The notes under the pieces: generated by a model
The model's input: the letters and a program-made list of their open reading frames with translations, nothing else
Databases searched by the model: none
What the model was told of the DNA's origin: nothing
In this document: positions 1-8,005 of the stretch, piece by piece
Layout: every line of letters begins with the position of its first letter
Numbering within the stretch: the first letter of the stretch is position 1
Origin: Variovorax boronicumulans NBRC 103145
Lineage (GTDB): Bacteria; Pseudomonadota; Gammaproteobacteria; Burkholderiales; Burkholderiaceae_C
Assembly: GCF_001591345.1 (NCBI RefSeq)
Contig: NZ_BCUS01000047.1
Location: forward strand, 1 to 44,324
DNA length: 44,324 nt
Direction: 5' to 3'
Program-made: the position numbers and the translations under genes

Positions 1-123
1 TAATGTCGGGGCACGCACTTACGGGCCACTGACGGGGTCGATGTTAGTTCGCAGGGTTATCACGAGTGCGTCACTGGGAGACCTCTAGAATCGCCCGACT
101 TTTTACACCTGTCTTCTTACTTC

Positions 124-759
124 ATGTCCGCCCCCGATCCTTTCGACGCCCGGAACGCGCCCGTACCAGCACGCAGTTCCCCGCTGAAGCCACTGCCCCG
201 GCTCATCTTCGCGAGCCGCTGGCTGCAGCTGCCGCTGTACCTGGGGCTGATCGTGGCGCAGGGCGTGTACGTGGTGCACTTCCTGGTCGAACTGCTGCAC
301 CTGGTCGAAGCCGCCTTCGGCAACAAGGACGCGCTGCAGGCCCTGATCGCGAGCATCGGCTACAAGACCACCGCCCCGGTCGGCGCGCTCAACGAGACGG
401 TGATCATGCTGGTGGTGCTGGCGCTGATCGACGTGGTGATGATCTCCAACCTGCTGATCATGGTGATCGTGGGCGGCTACGAGACCTTCGTGAGCCGCAT
501 GGACCTCGAAGGCCACCAGGACCAGCCCGAGTGGCTGAGCCACGTGAACGCCTCGGTGCTCAAGGTGAAGCTGGCCACCGCCATCATCGGCATCAGCTCG
601 ATCCACCTGCTCAAGACCTTCATCAACGCGGACAACTACACCGACAAGGTGCTGATCGCGCAGACCGTGATCCACATCGCGTTCCTGTTCTCGGCCATGG
701 CCATCGCCTACACCGACAAGCTCATGAACGAGGCAGCCGCCGCCAACGCCCACCACTAG
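124..759 (+). CDS. UPF0114 (YqhA) family inner-membrane protein
   Basis: The 211-residue product looks like the YqhA/UPF0114 family (TIGR00645 type), integral inner-membrane proteins of unknown function. Hydrophobic segments lie at about residues 35-55, 90-115, 145-165 and 180-200, joined by short charged loops, the usual four-helix pattern. The charged stretch around residues 115-140 is typical of the family. The first 28 residues are proline-rich and cytosolic. The ATG at 124 is the only reasonable start, but no Shine-Dalgarno sequence is visible before it. The gene stands alone and converges on the LysR gene with almost no gap. The family assignment is fairly firm; no biochemical role can be given. 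Confidence 0.85.
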   Translation: MSAPDPFDARNAPVPARSSPLKPLPRLIFASRWLQLPLYLGLIVAQGVYVVHFLVELLHLVEAAFGNKDALQALIASIGYKTTAPVGALNETVIMLVVLALIDVVMISNLLIMVIVGGYETFVSRMDLEGHQDQPEWLSHVNASVLKVKLATAIIGISSIHLLKTFINADNYTDKVLIAQTVIHIAFLFSAMAIAYTDKLMNEAAAANAHH

Positions 760-1667
760 GAAGGCGTGTCCCAGGCCGGCACTTCGGTGAAGCGCTCGGC
801 CAGGAAATCGAGCAAGGTGCGCAGCGCAGACGGCATGTGCTTGCGCGAGGCGTACACCGCATACACCCCCAGCACCTGCGGCTCGTGATCGGGAAAGAGC
901 GACACCAGCTCGCCCGATTGCAGCAACCCCGACGTCAGATAGGTGGGCAGCATCGCGATGCCCGCCCCGGCCCGCGCCAGCGCCATGAGGCTGGCTGCGT
1001 CATTGGTCGAGAGGTTGCCGGCCACGGCCACCGAGACCGGCAGGCCGTCGGCCTTGCGCGTGAAATTCCACAGGCTGCGGCCGAAATACGAGTGCGTGAG
1101 GCAGTTGCGCTGCGCCAGCTCTTCCACGCGCTGCGGCTGGCCATGTGCCTTCAGGTAATCGGGCGTCGCGCAGACCACCGAGCGGCACACCGAGAGCCGG
1201 CGCGCGATGAGGTTCGGATCGATCTCGGACGACACGCGAATGGCGAGGTCGATGCGCTCGTCCACCAGGTTCACCGCGCGGTCGAGCAGCACCAGGTCGA
1301 CCGCCACGGCCGGGTAACGCCGCACGTAGTCGGCCACCGCGCCGGCCAGCTGCGCCTGCGCGAACGAGGTGCTGGCCGTGATGCGCAGCTGCCCGCTCGG
1401 CGCCTCGGCCGGATGGCGCACCGCCGCCTGCATGTCGCCCGCGAGTTCGAGCACCTGGCGGCAGCGCGGCAGCAGTTCCTCGCCCGCCGCCGTGAGGCTC
1501 AGGCGCCGCGTCGTGCGGTGCAGCAGGCGTGCGCCGGTCCATTGCTCCAGTTCGGCCACGTAGCGCGTGACCACCGGGCGCGACAGGTCGAGCTTGTCGG
1601 CCGCGGCCGAAAGGCTGCCCGCGTCCACCACGGTCACGAACACCCGCATTGCGTTCAATCGGTCCAT
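756..1667 (-). CDS. LysR-family transcriptional regulator
   Basis: A 303-residue LysR-type regulator. The N-terminal winged helix-turn-helix occupies about residues 1-60 (MDRLNAMRVFVTVVDAGSLS, then the recognition region with LSRPVVTRYVAELE). A periplasmic-binding-protein-like effector domain fills about residues 90-300. I start it at the ATG at 1667; an upstream in-frame ATG at 1718 would add 17 residues that the family lacks. It is divergent from the oxidoreductase at 1775, the classic layout for a LysR regulator and its target, so it probably controls that gene and itself. The inducer cannot be read from the sequence. Its stop overlaps the end of the upstream convergent gene by four bases. 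Confidence 0.9.
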   Translation of the reverse strand: MDRLNAMRVFVTVVDAGSLSAAADKLDLSRPVVTRYVAELEQWTGARLLHRTTRRLSLTAAGEELLPRCRQVLELAGDMQAAVRHPAEAPSGQLRITASTSFAQAQLAGAVADYVRRYPAVAVDLVLLDRAVNLVDERIDLAIRVSSEIDPNLIARRLSVCRSVVCATPDYLKAHGQPQRVEELAQRNCLTHSYFGRSLWNFTRKADGLPVSVAVAGNLSTNDAASLMALARAGAGIAMLPTYLTSGLLQSGELVSLFPDHEPQVLGVYAVYASRKHMPSALRTLLDFLAERFTEVPAWDTPS

Positions 1668-1774
1668 TCGAACGATTTTAGGAATAAAGAAGCGCGGAAT
1701 TCGAGGTATTTCTTTCAAAACCAGAAACCTAAGATGCGGTTCATCCCCTTCCCAACTTTTGACTGGAGTCCCTC
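1668..1774. promoter_or_regulatory. Divergent LysR/oxidoreductase control region
   Basis: This 107-base AT-richer interval separates two divergent starts. It contains a spaced inverted repeat AAAGAA (1686-1691) / TTCTTT (1710-1715) and a possible -10 TAAGAT (1730-1735) for the rightward gene. A LysR-type binding site is expected here, but I cannot single out one convincing T-N11-A box. A GGAG motif lies ahead of the oxidoreductase start. Confidence 0.4.
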
Positions 1775-2392
1775 ATGAGCCACATCGCCATCCTCGGCGC
1801 CACCGGACGTGCCGGCGGTCGCCTTCTCGAAGAAGCGCTGCGCCGCGGCCACACCGTGACGGCCATCGCCCGCCATGCCAGCGCAAAGCTGGCGGGCCGT
1901 GCCAACGTCAAGACCGTCGATGTCGACGCGCTCGACGCCGCCGCCCTCGAAAAGGCCGTGGCCGGCCATGACGCCGTGTTCAGCGCCGCGCACTTCGCCA
2001 CCGTGCCGCCCGCGGCCGTCATCGAGCCCGTGAAGCGCGCGGGCGTGAAGCGCCTGCTGGTGGTCGGCGGTGCCGGCAGCCTGTTCGCGGCGCCCGGCCT
2101 GAAGGTGATCGACACGCCGAACTTCCCCGATGCCTACCGCGCCGAAGCCACGGCCGGCGGCGTGTTCCTCGATGCGCTGCGCAGCGAGAAGGACCTCGAC
2201 TGGACCTTCCTGTCGCCCTCCGCCGAATTCGTCGAAGGCGAGCGCACCGGCAAGTTCCGCCTCGGCAAGGACGACCTGCTGGTGAGCGCCGAAGGCCGCA
2301 GCTGGATCAGCTTCGAGGACTACGCGATCGCATTCATCGACGAGCTCGAGAAGCCTGCGCACTCGCGCCAGCGCTACACGATCGGCTACTGA
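1775..2392 (+). CDS. NAD(P)-binding oxidoreductase, NmrA/SDR-like
   Basis: The 205-residue protein has an N-terminal Rossmann fold with the GATGRAGG nucleotide-binding loop at residues 8-15. It is an atypical short-chain dehydrogenase/NmrA-type protein, often annotated as NAD(P)H-binding protein or putative NADH-flavin reductase. It lacks the classical YxxxK catalytic pair, which is usual for this subgroup. The length matches the family. Divergent placement from the LysR gene suggests control by that regulator, perhaps in a redox or electrophile response, which is inference only. The substrate is unknown. The gene ends just before a strong bidirectional terminator. Confidence 0.82.
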   Translation: MSHIAILGATGRAGGRLLEEALRRGHTVTAIARHASAKLAGRANVKTVDVDALDAAALEKAVAGHDAVFSAAHFATVPPAAVIEPVKRAGVKRLLVVGGAGSLFAAPGLKVIDTPNFPDAYRAEATAGGVFLDALRSEKDLDWTFLSPSAEFVEGERTGKFRLGKDDLLVSAEGRSWISFEDYAIAFIDELEKPAHSRQRYTIGY

Positions 2393-2409
2393 TCGACCGG
2401 CCGGCAACG

Positions 2410-2436
2410 AAAAAGGACCCTCGCGGGTCCTTTTTT
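2410..2436. terminator. Bidirectional intrinsic terminator
   Basis: A perfect hairpin with AAAAAGGACCC paired to GGGTCCTTTTT around a TCGC loop, with T-tracts on both strands. It lies between the convergent oxidoreductase (stop 2392) and fumC (stop 2457), so it can terminate both. Confidence 0.9.
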
Positions 2437-2456
2437 CATGGGGGCTGCGGAGCGGA

Positions 2457-3854
2457 TCAGCGACCGGTCATGTTCTCCGGCACCACCCACGCATCGAACT
2501 GCTCGGCCGTCAGGTGCCCCGACGCAATCGCCGCCTCGCGCAGGCTCGTGCCTTCCTTGTGCGCCTTCTTGGCGATGTAGGCCGACTTGTCGTAGCCGAT
2601 GTGCGTGTTCAGCGCCGTCACCAGCATCAGCGAGCGCTGCACCAGCTCCGTGATGCGTTCGCGGTTCGGCTCGATGCCCACGGCGCAGTGGTCGTTGAAG
2701 CTCACCATGCCGTCGGCCAGCAGGCGCACGCTCTGCAGGAAGTTGTGCGCCACCATCGGGCGGAACACGTTCAGCTCGAAGTTGCCCGAGGCGCCGCCGA
2801 TGTTGATGGCCACGTCGTTGCCGAACACCTGCGCGGCCAGCATCGTGACGGCCTCGCTCTGGGTCGGGTTGACCTTGCCCGGCATGATCGACGAGCCCGG
2901 TTCGTTCTCGGGAATGCTCAGTTCGCCGATGCCGCTGCGCGGGCCGCTCGCGAGCCAGCGCACGTCGTTGGCGATCTTGTTCATGCTGGCGGCGAGCGTC
3001 TTGAGCGCGCCGTGGGCATGCACCAGCGCATCGACGCTGGCCATCGCTTCGAACTTGTTCGGCGCGGTCACGAACGGCAGGTTCGTGAGCTTCGCGAGTT
3101 CGGCCGCGACCTGCTCCGCATAGCCCTTGGGTGCATTGAGCCCGGTGCCGACGGCCGTGCCGCCCAGCGCCAGTTCGCACAGGTGCGGCAGCGCGGCGCG
3201 CACATGCGCCTCGCCGTGCGCCAGCTGCGCCACGTAGCCCGAGAACTCCTGGCCCAGCGTGAGCGGCGTGGCGTCCTGCAGGTGGGTGCGGCCGATCTTC
3301 ACGATGTCGGCGAAGTCCTCGGCCTTCTTCGCCAGCGTGCCGCGCAGCTTGGCGATGGCGGGCAGCAGCTTGTGCGTGATGGCTTCCACGGCTGCCACGT
3401 GCATGGCGGTGGGGAACACGTCGTTGCTCGACTGGCTGCGGTTCACGTCGTCGTTCGGGTGCACCAGGCGCCCTTCCCCGCGCTCGCCGCCGAGCAGCTC
3501 GCTGGCGCGGTTGGCCAGCACCTCGTTGACGTTCATGTTGCTCTGCGTGCCCGAGCCGGTCTGCCAGACCACGAGCGGGAACTCGCCCGGGTGCTTGCCG
3601 GCAATGACCTCGTCGGCCGCGGCCACGATGGCGTGGGTCTTCTTCTCGTCCTGCAGGCCCAGCGCATGGTTGACCACGGCCGACGCGCGCTTGACCTGGG
3701 CCAACGCCTTGATGATCTCGCGCGGCTGCTGCTCGCCGGAGATGTCGAAGTTCTGCAACGAGCGCTGCGTCTGCGCGCCCCACAGCTTGTCGGCCGACAC
3801 GTCGATCGGGCCGAAGGTGTCGCGCTCGGCACGGGTCTTGGGAGAAGTCGTCAT
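2457..3854 (-). CDS. fumC: Class II fumarate hydratase FumC
   Basis: A 465-residue class II fumarase, the oxygen-stable, iron-independent homotetramer that interconverts fumarate and L-malate in the TCA cycle. The superfamily signature [11 protein letters not shown] is at residues 320-330, with the catalytic serine in the mobile loop. The GRTHLQD segment carries the second catalytic residue, His191, and [12 protein letters not shown] at 101-112 is also diagnostic. The length matches the family (E. coli 467). The start [10 protein letters not shown] is preceded by a distant GGAG. A class I Fe-S fumarase lies at 8006, so this organism carries both types; FumC would suit iron limitation or oxidative stress (family knowledge). 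Confidence 0.97.
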   Translation of the reverse strand: MTTSPKTRAERDTFGPIDVSADKLWGAQTQRSLQNFDISGEQQPREIIKALAQVKRASAVVNHALGLQDEKKTHAIVAAADEVIAGKHPGEFPLVVWQTGSGTQSNMNVNEVLANRASELLGGERGEGRLVHPNDDVNRSQSSNDVFPTAMHVAAVEAITHKLLPAIAKLRGTLAKKAEDFADIVKIGRTHLQDATPLTLGQEFSGYVAQLAHGEAHVRAALPHLCELALGGTAVGTGLNAPKGYAEQVAAELAKLTNLPFVTAPNKFEAMASVDALVHAHGALKTLAASMNKIANDVRWLASGPRSGIGELSIPENEPGSSIMPGKVNPTQSEAVTMLAAQVFGNDVAINIGGASGNFELNVFRPMVAHNFLQSVRLLADGMVSFNDHCAVGIEPNRERITELVQRSLMLVTALNTHIGYDKSAYIAKKAHKEGTSLREAAIASGHLTAEQFDAWVVPENMTGR

Positions 3855-3988
3855 GAGAAAAATGGCTCCACAGTCTTGGATGGGTGCACCCGCTCACCGG
3901 GCGCGGTGCCGAGTATGGTCTCAATAAGAATGGCTCGCATCTGACGAGGCCTTTCGCCCGGGTCCCACAGACACGATACGCCCGTGGG
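3855..3988. other. fumC upstream region (no clear element)
   Basis: The first part of the only gene-free stretch longer than 300 bases (3855-4412). It should hold the leftward fumC promoter. I see an AT-richer patch around 3925-3935 but no -35/-10 pair that I can defend, and only a partial resemblance to an iron-type regulatory box. Confidence 0.35.
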
Positions 3989-4018
3989 TTGACTCGCGTC
4001 ATGCCAAAAAGTTATAAT
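3989..4018 (+). promoter_or_regulatory. Sigma-70 promoter of proVWX
   Basis: TTGACT (3989-3994) and TATAAT (4013-4018) are separated by 18 bases, which is close to consensus. Transcription should start near 4025, about 390 bases before the proV ATG, so the operon would have a very long leader. Confidence 0.75.
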
Positions 4019-4412
4019 TAGCGGCTTCCGACGACCAACAAGTCATGTTGGTCACCCTTGCACTACTCGCGGATCTGCGAATCCCGTCGCGGTGCAAGGC
4101 CCTTCACGCCGGGCCCAGCCCGGCAAACCGGCCGGATCTTTTTTCCGGCCCCATTGCCACGTCACGCTCATCCAGGCGGCGCCCCTCGACCAGGCCCGTT
4201 GTCTGCGAATGAAGCATCCGGCGGGCACTGGCTTCGTCGCCAAGTCGTCTTCAGTGCCTGTCGGCAGCCCTCGGGGCTCGCCGGGCCATTGCATGCGCAT
4301 GCGCAATCTTCATGCGCGCTGTCGGGCAGCTCCCTCATCGGGCTGATGGCGTGGCCGTTGCCGCCCTTCGGGGCGGTGCTGTGTCCACCCTTCACTCAAG
4401 GAGCCCCGGCAT
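4019..4412 (+). promoter_or_regulatory. Long structured 5' leader of proVWX, candidate attenuator or riboswitch
   Basis: No gene is apparent in this stretch, but it is rich in hairpins. In order: GACCAAC/GTTGGTC (4033-4053) with a 7-base loop; an irregular arm closed by CCTTGCAC/GTGCAAGG (4056-4099) with inner GGAT/ATCC and CGC/GCG pairs; GCCGGG/CCCGGC (4108-4124); and GGCCGG (4130-4135), which can pair with CCGGCC (4145-4150) or, with one bulge, back to 4109-4115. The second choice places a hairpin directly before ATC and six Ts (4139-4144), like a terminator. Near the gene, CCGCCC-TTCG-GGGCGG (4361-4376) is a tetraloop hairpin about 20 bases before the AAGGAG ribosome site (4398-4403). It matches no riboswitch class that I recognise. 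Confidence 0.5.
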
Positions 4413-5666
4413 ATGGCCAAAGGAATTCTCATCGACCATGTCTTCAAGGTGTTCGGCGACTCGCCCGAACAAGCCCTCGAGCTGGTCCGCCAAGGTTTTT
4501 CCAAGAAGGAAATCCTGGCGAAGACCGGCCAGTCGATCGGCGTGTTCGATGCCACCTTCGAGATCCAGGCCGGCGAGATCTTCGTGATCATGGGCCTATC
4601 GGGCTCGGGCAAGTCGACGCTGGTGCGCCTGCTGAACCGGCTCATCGAGCCGACCGCCGGGCGCATCGTGATCGACGGCGCCGACATCAACGAGCACTCC
4701 GACAGCAAGCTGCGCGCGCTGCGCCGCAAGGACATCAGCATGGTGTTCCAGTCGTTCGCGTTGATGCCGCACATGACGGTGCGCGAGAACACCGCCTTCG
4801 GCCTGGAGCTGTCGGGCACGCGCAAGAAAGACCGCCTCGCGCAGGCCGACCTCGCGCTGGCGCAGGTGGGCCTTTCGGGCTGGGGCGACAGCTACCCCGA
4901 CGAGCTCTCGGGCGGCATGCAGCAGCGCGTGGGCCTGGCGCGCGCGCTGGCGTCCGACCCGTCGATCCTGCTGATGGACGAGGCCTTCTCGGCGCTCGAC
5001 CCGATCATCCGCACCGAGATGCAGTCGGAGCTGCTGCGGCTGCAGCAGGTGCAACGCCGCACCATCGTCTTCATCTCGCACGACCTGGACGAAGCCATGC
5101 GCATCGGCGACCGCATCGCGATCATGAAGGACGGCCACGTGATCCAGGTCGGCACGCCCGATGAGATCCTGCGCACCCCGGCCGACGACTACGTGCGCAG
5201 CTTCGTGCGCGGCGTGGACGCGGCGGCGGTGTTCAAGGCGGCGGACATCGCGCGCAAGTCGCTCACCGTGGTGTGCGAGCATCCCGAGCGCGGCGCGCGC
5301 GCGGCGCTCAAGCTGCTGGAAGACCAGGACCGCGACTTCGCCTACGTGACCAGCCCGACCAAGCGCTTCCTGGGCGTGGTGTCGGCCGACACGCTGCGCG
5401 GTGCGCTCGACGGGCATTCGGGTCCGCTCGGGCTGCAGCACGCCTTCCTCGAGGACCTGCCGCGCATCGACGCCGAAGCCCCCGTGGCCGGCCTGATCGG
5501 CCAGCTCGCGCAGGCGCCGTGCGCACTGCCGGTCGTGGCCGGCGACGGCCGCTTCTGCGGTGCGATCAGCAAGACGACGCTGCTGCGCTTTCTCGACCGC
5601 GACACGCCGCCGATCGAACCCGTCTCGCCGCACGCCGCGCCCGCACTCGCTGCCGAGCCGCATTGA
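4413..5666 (+). CDS. proV: Glycine betaine/proline ABC transporter ATP-binding protein ProV
   Basis: The 417-residue ATPase of the ProU osmoprotectant importer. The Walker A motif GLSGSGKS is at residues 61-68. The signature is LSGGMQQRV, and Walker B ILLMDEAFSALDP follows. The N-terminal extension with VFGDSPEQALELVRQG is typical of ProV/OpuAA. The C-terminal 130 residues look like the CBS-domain tail that senses ionic strength in this family. The start ATG at 4413 has AAGGAG at the right distance. It is the first gene of proV-proW-proX (gaps of 21 and 22 bases). Hyperosmotic stress is the expected inducer, possibly acting through the long leader. Confidence 0.95.
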   Translation: MAKGILIDHVFKVFGDSPEQALELVRQGFSKKEILAKTGQSIGVFDATFEIQAGEIFVIMGLSGSGKSTLVRLLNRLIEPTAGRIVIDGADINEHSDSKLRALRRKDISMVFQSFALMPHMTVRENTAFGLELSGTRKKDRLAQADLALAQVGLSGWGDSYPDELSGGMQQRVGLARALASDPSILLMDEAFSALDPIIRTEMQSELLRLQQVQRRTIVFISHDLDEAMRIGDRIAIMKDGHVIQVGTPDEILRTPADDYVRSFVRGVDAAAVFKAADIARKSLTVVCEHPERGARAALKLLEDQDRDFAYVTSPTKRFLGVVSADTLRGALDGHSGPLGLQHAFLEDLPRIDAEAPVAGLIGQLAQAPCALPVVAGDGRFCGAISKTTLLRFLDRDTPPIEPVSPHAAPALAAEPH

Positions 5667-5687
5667 ATTCACGAAGGACCTTGAACG

Positions 5688-6869
5688 ATGAACGACACCA
5701 CATTGCCTTCCGACCTGAACGCCCCCCTGCTGGACGCCCCCGTCCTGGACACGCCCGCCGCGCCCCCCGCCCTCGATCCGTGGGAAGCCATCTCGGCCGC
5801 GCCTGACACCTCGACCGCCAGCGCCTGGCTCGACGCGCCGGCGAACGCCGCGCACGCCGTCGCGGGCCAAGCCGACACCGCCACCAACGGCTTCGCGCTG
5901 CACCGCCTGTGGGACGGCTCGCTGCCCGTCGAGGCCTGGATCAACCAGGGCCTGGGCTGGGTGGTGGAACACTTCCGCCCCTTCTTCCAGACCGTGCGCC
6001 TACCGATCGACAGCACGCTCAACTCGGTGCAGGGCCTGCTCACGGCCCTGCCCGCGCTGCCGATGATCGCGCTCATCGGCCTGCTCGCCTGGCAGTTCGC
6101 CGGCCGCGCGCTGGCCATCGGCACCGTCGTGTCGCTGATGCTGGTGACCGTGCTGGGCATCTGGCCCGAAGCCATGGTCACGCTGTCGCTGGTGCTGACC
6201 TCGCTGGTGTTCTGCATGGTCATCGGCCTGCCGCTGGGCGTGCTGCTGGCCAGCAGCGACCGGGCCCAGCGCGTGATGCGCCCGGTGCTCGACGCCATGC
6301 AGACCACGCCGGCCTTCGTGTACCTCGTGCCGGTGGTGATGCTGTTCGGCATCGGCAACGTGCCGGGCGTGATCGTGACCATCGTCTTCGCGCTCGCCCC
6401 GCTGGTGCGCCTGACCAACCTCGGCCTGCGCCAGGTGCGCCCCGACCTCATCGAGGCCGCGCGCGCCTACGGCGCCTCGCCCTGGCAGATGCTCGTGAAG
6501 GTGAAGCTGCCGCTGGCCATGCCGTCGATCATGGCGGGCATCAACCAGGCGCTGATGCTGTCGCTGTCGATGGTGGTGATCGCCTCGATGATCGCCGTGG
6601 GCGGCCTGGGCCAGATGGTGCTGCGCGGCATCGGCCGGCTCGACATGGGCCTGGCCACCGTCGGCGGCCTGGGCATCGTGCTGCTGGCGATCACGCTGGA
6701 CCGCCTGACCCAGGCCATGGGCAAGTCGCGCCGCAGCGCCGGCCACCGCTGGTGGCACACCGGCCCGGCCGGCTTCGCGCTGCGCCTGCTGCAGCGCCTC
6801 GTGGGCACGCCCTCGCGCGGCTCGCACGCCGACGACGCCGTGCCCGCCCTTTCCGCGCAAGCGCACTGA
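5688..6869 (+). CDS. proW: Glycine betaine/proline ABC transporter permease ProW
   Basis: The 393-residue inner-membrane permease of the ProU system. The first 100 or so residues are a soluble, Ala/Pro/Asp-rich extension, comparable to but longer than that of E. coli ProW. Several transmembrane helices follow from about residue 120. The binding-protein-dependent permease (EAA) loop is visible as [12 protein letters not shown] followed by [14 protein letters not shown], the site that docks on ProV. Family length is about 350 residues, so the surplus lies in the N-terminal extension. It is cotranscribed with proV and proX. Confidence 0.93.
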   Translation: MNDTTLPSDLNAPLLDAPVLDTPAAPPALDPWEAISAAPDTSTASAWLDAPANAAHAVAGQADTATNGFALHRLWDGSLPVEAWINQGLGWVVEHFRPFFQTVRLPIDSTLNSVQGLLTALPALPMIALIGLLAWQFAGRALAIGTVVSLMLVTVLGIWPEAMVTLSLVLTSLVFCMVIGLPLGVLLASSDRAQRVMRPVLDAMQTTPAFVYLVPVVMLFGIGNVPGVIVTIVFALAPLVRLTNLGLRQVRPDLIEAARAYGASPWQMLVKVKLPLAMPSIMAGINQALMLSLSMVVIASMIAVGGLGQMVLRGIGRLDMGLATVGGLGIVLLAITLDRLTQAMGKSRRSAGHRWWHTGPAGFALRLLQRLVGTPSRGSHADDAVPALSAQAH

Positions 6870-6891
6870 CCGTCACGGAGGACAACCACGC

Positions 6892-7902
6892 ATGAAGACC
6901 ACCCGCCTCTTCCTTGCCCGCGGCCTCCTGGCGCTGGGCCTTATCGCCTTCGGTGCGACCGCACAGGCCGCCAACGACCTGCCCGGCCAGGGCATCACCG
7001 TTCAGCCGCTGAAAAGCTCGCTTGCCGAGGAAGCCTTCCAGACGCTGCTGGTGATGCGCGCGCTCGAGAAGCTCGGCTACAAGGTCGAGCCGATGAAAGA
7101 CCTGGAGCCCGCCACCGAGCACCTGGCCATTGCCAACGGCGACGCCACCTTCATGGCCAACCACTGGAGCCTGCTGCACGCCGACTTCTACAAGAACAGC
7201 GGCGGCGACGCCAAGCTGTGGCGCCAGGGCACGTACTCCGACGGTGCGGTGCAGGGCTACCTGATCGACCGCAAGACCGCCGAGCAATACAACATCACGA
7301 ACCTCGCGCAGTTGAAGGACCCGGCCATCGCGAAGCTGTTCGATGCCGACGGCGACGGCAAGGCCGACCTCACCGGCTGCAACCCCGGCTGGGGCTGCGA
7401 GCTGGCCATCGAGAACCACCTGAACGCCTACCAGCTGCGCGACAGTGTGACCCACAAACAGGGCAGCTACGCGGCGCTCATGGCCGACACCATCGCGCGC
7501 TTCAAGCAGGACAAGCCGATCCTCTACTACACCTGGACGCCCTACTGGGTCAGCGCCGTGCTGCGCCCGGGCGCGGACGTGGTCTGGCTGCAGGTGCCCT
7601 TCTCGCCCGCGCAGGCCGGCGCACAGGTCGACACCCGCCTGCCCAATGGCCGCAACTACGGCTTCCTGGCCAACGAACAGCGCATCGTCGCCAACCGGGC
7701 CTTCATCGAGAAGAACCCCGCCGCCGGCCGCCTGTTCGAGGTGATGAAGCTGCCGATCAGCGACATCAACGCGCAGAACCTGCGCATGAGCGAAGGCGCG
7801 AACAGCATGCAGGACGTGACGCGCCACACCGACGGGTGGATTCGCGTGCACCAGGCGACGTTCGACGGCTGGATTGCGCAGGCGCGCGCCGCGGCCCGGT
7901 AA
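6892..7902 (+). CDS. proX: Glycine betaine-binding periplasmic protein ProX
   Basis: The 336-residue periplasmic receptor that hands glycine betaine or proline betaine to ProW/ProV. A signal peptide covers residues 1-27 (arginine, hydrophobic core, then ATAQAA). The tryptophans that cage the quaternary amine lie in three recognisable segments, NHWSLLH, CNPGWGCE and YYTWTPYW, which match E. coli ProX closely. The two cysteines of CNPGWGC should form the conserved disulfide. The region around KLFDADGDGKADL is also shared with the enteric protein. A GGAGG ribosome site precedes the ATG. This is the last gene of the operon. Confidence 0.96.
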   Translation: MKTTRLFLARGLLALGLIAFGATAQAANDLPGQGITVQPLKSSLAEEAFQTLLVMRALEKLGYKVEPMKDLEPATEHLAIANGDATFMANHWSLLHADFYKNSGGDAKLWRQGTYSDGAVQGYLIDRKTAEQYNITNLAQLKDPAIAKLFDADGDGKADLTGCNPGWGCELAIENHLNAYQLRDSVTHKQGSYAALMADTIARFKQDKPILYYTWTPYWVSAVLRPGADVVWLQVPFSPAQAGAQVDTRLPNGRNYGFLANEQRIVANRAFIEKNPAAGRLFEVMKLPISDINAQNLRMSEGANSMQDVTRHTDGWIRVHQATFDGWIAQARAAAR

Positions 7903-7919
7903 CACGGCCTCACACCTGC

Positions 7920-7946
7920 GCCGGCGCCCTTTCGCCCGGCGCCGGC
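7920..7946 (+). terminator. GC hairpin after proX
   Basis: A perfect 9-base-pair stem, GCCGGCGCC with GGCGCCGGC, around a 9-base loop begins 18 bases after the proX stop. It lacks a T-tract, so it may be a weak terminator or an mRNA-stabilising end. Confidence 0.5.
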
Positions 7947-7962
7947 CTGCGGTATTGGTGGC

Positions 7963-7971
7963 TGAGATAAT
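7963..7971 (+). promoter_or_regulatory. Possible extended -10 promoter of class I fumarase
   Basis: TGAGATAAT fits an extended -10 element 35 bases before the fumarase ATG. No convincing -35 box accompanies it. Confidence 0.35.
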
Positions 7972-8005
7972 CGAGGGCGTTCCCCCTCCAAGAAGACTCC
8001 CCACC

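Noticed and set aside
3910..3940. Fur-box-like sequence upstream of fumC
   Set aside because: Only a partial match to the 19-base consensus (ATTCTTATTGAGA on the minus strand); too weak to call without a motif scan.
4052..4395. Short open frames in both directions within the proVWX leader
   Set aside because: They have no ribosome site, no conserved-looking composition, and overlap each other; better explained as chance frames in GC-rich DNA.
4019..4412. Assignment of the proVWX leader to a known riboswitch (guanidine, c-di-AMP, SAM types)
   Set aside because: None of the conserved loops that I remember for these classes is present; left as an unclassified structured leader.
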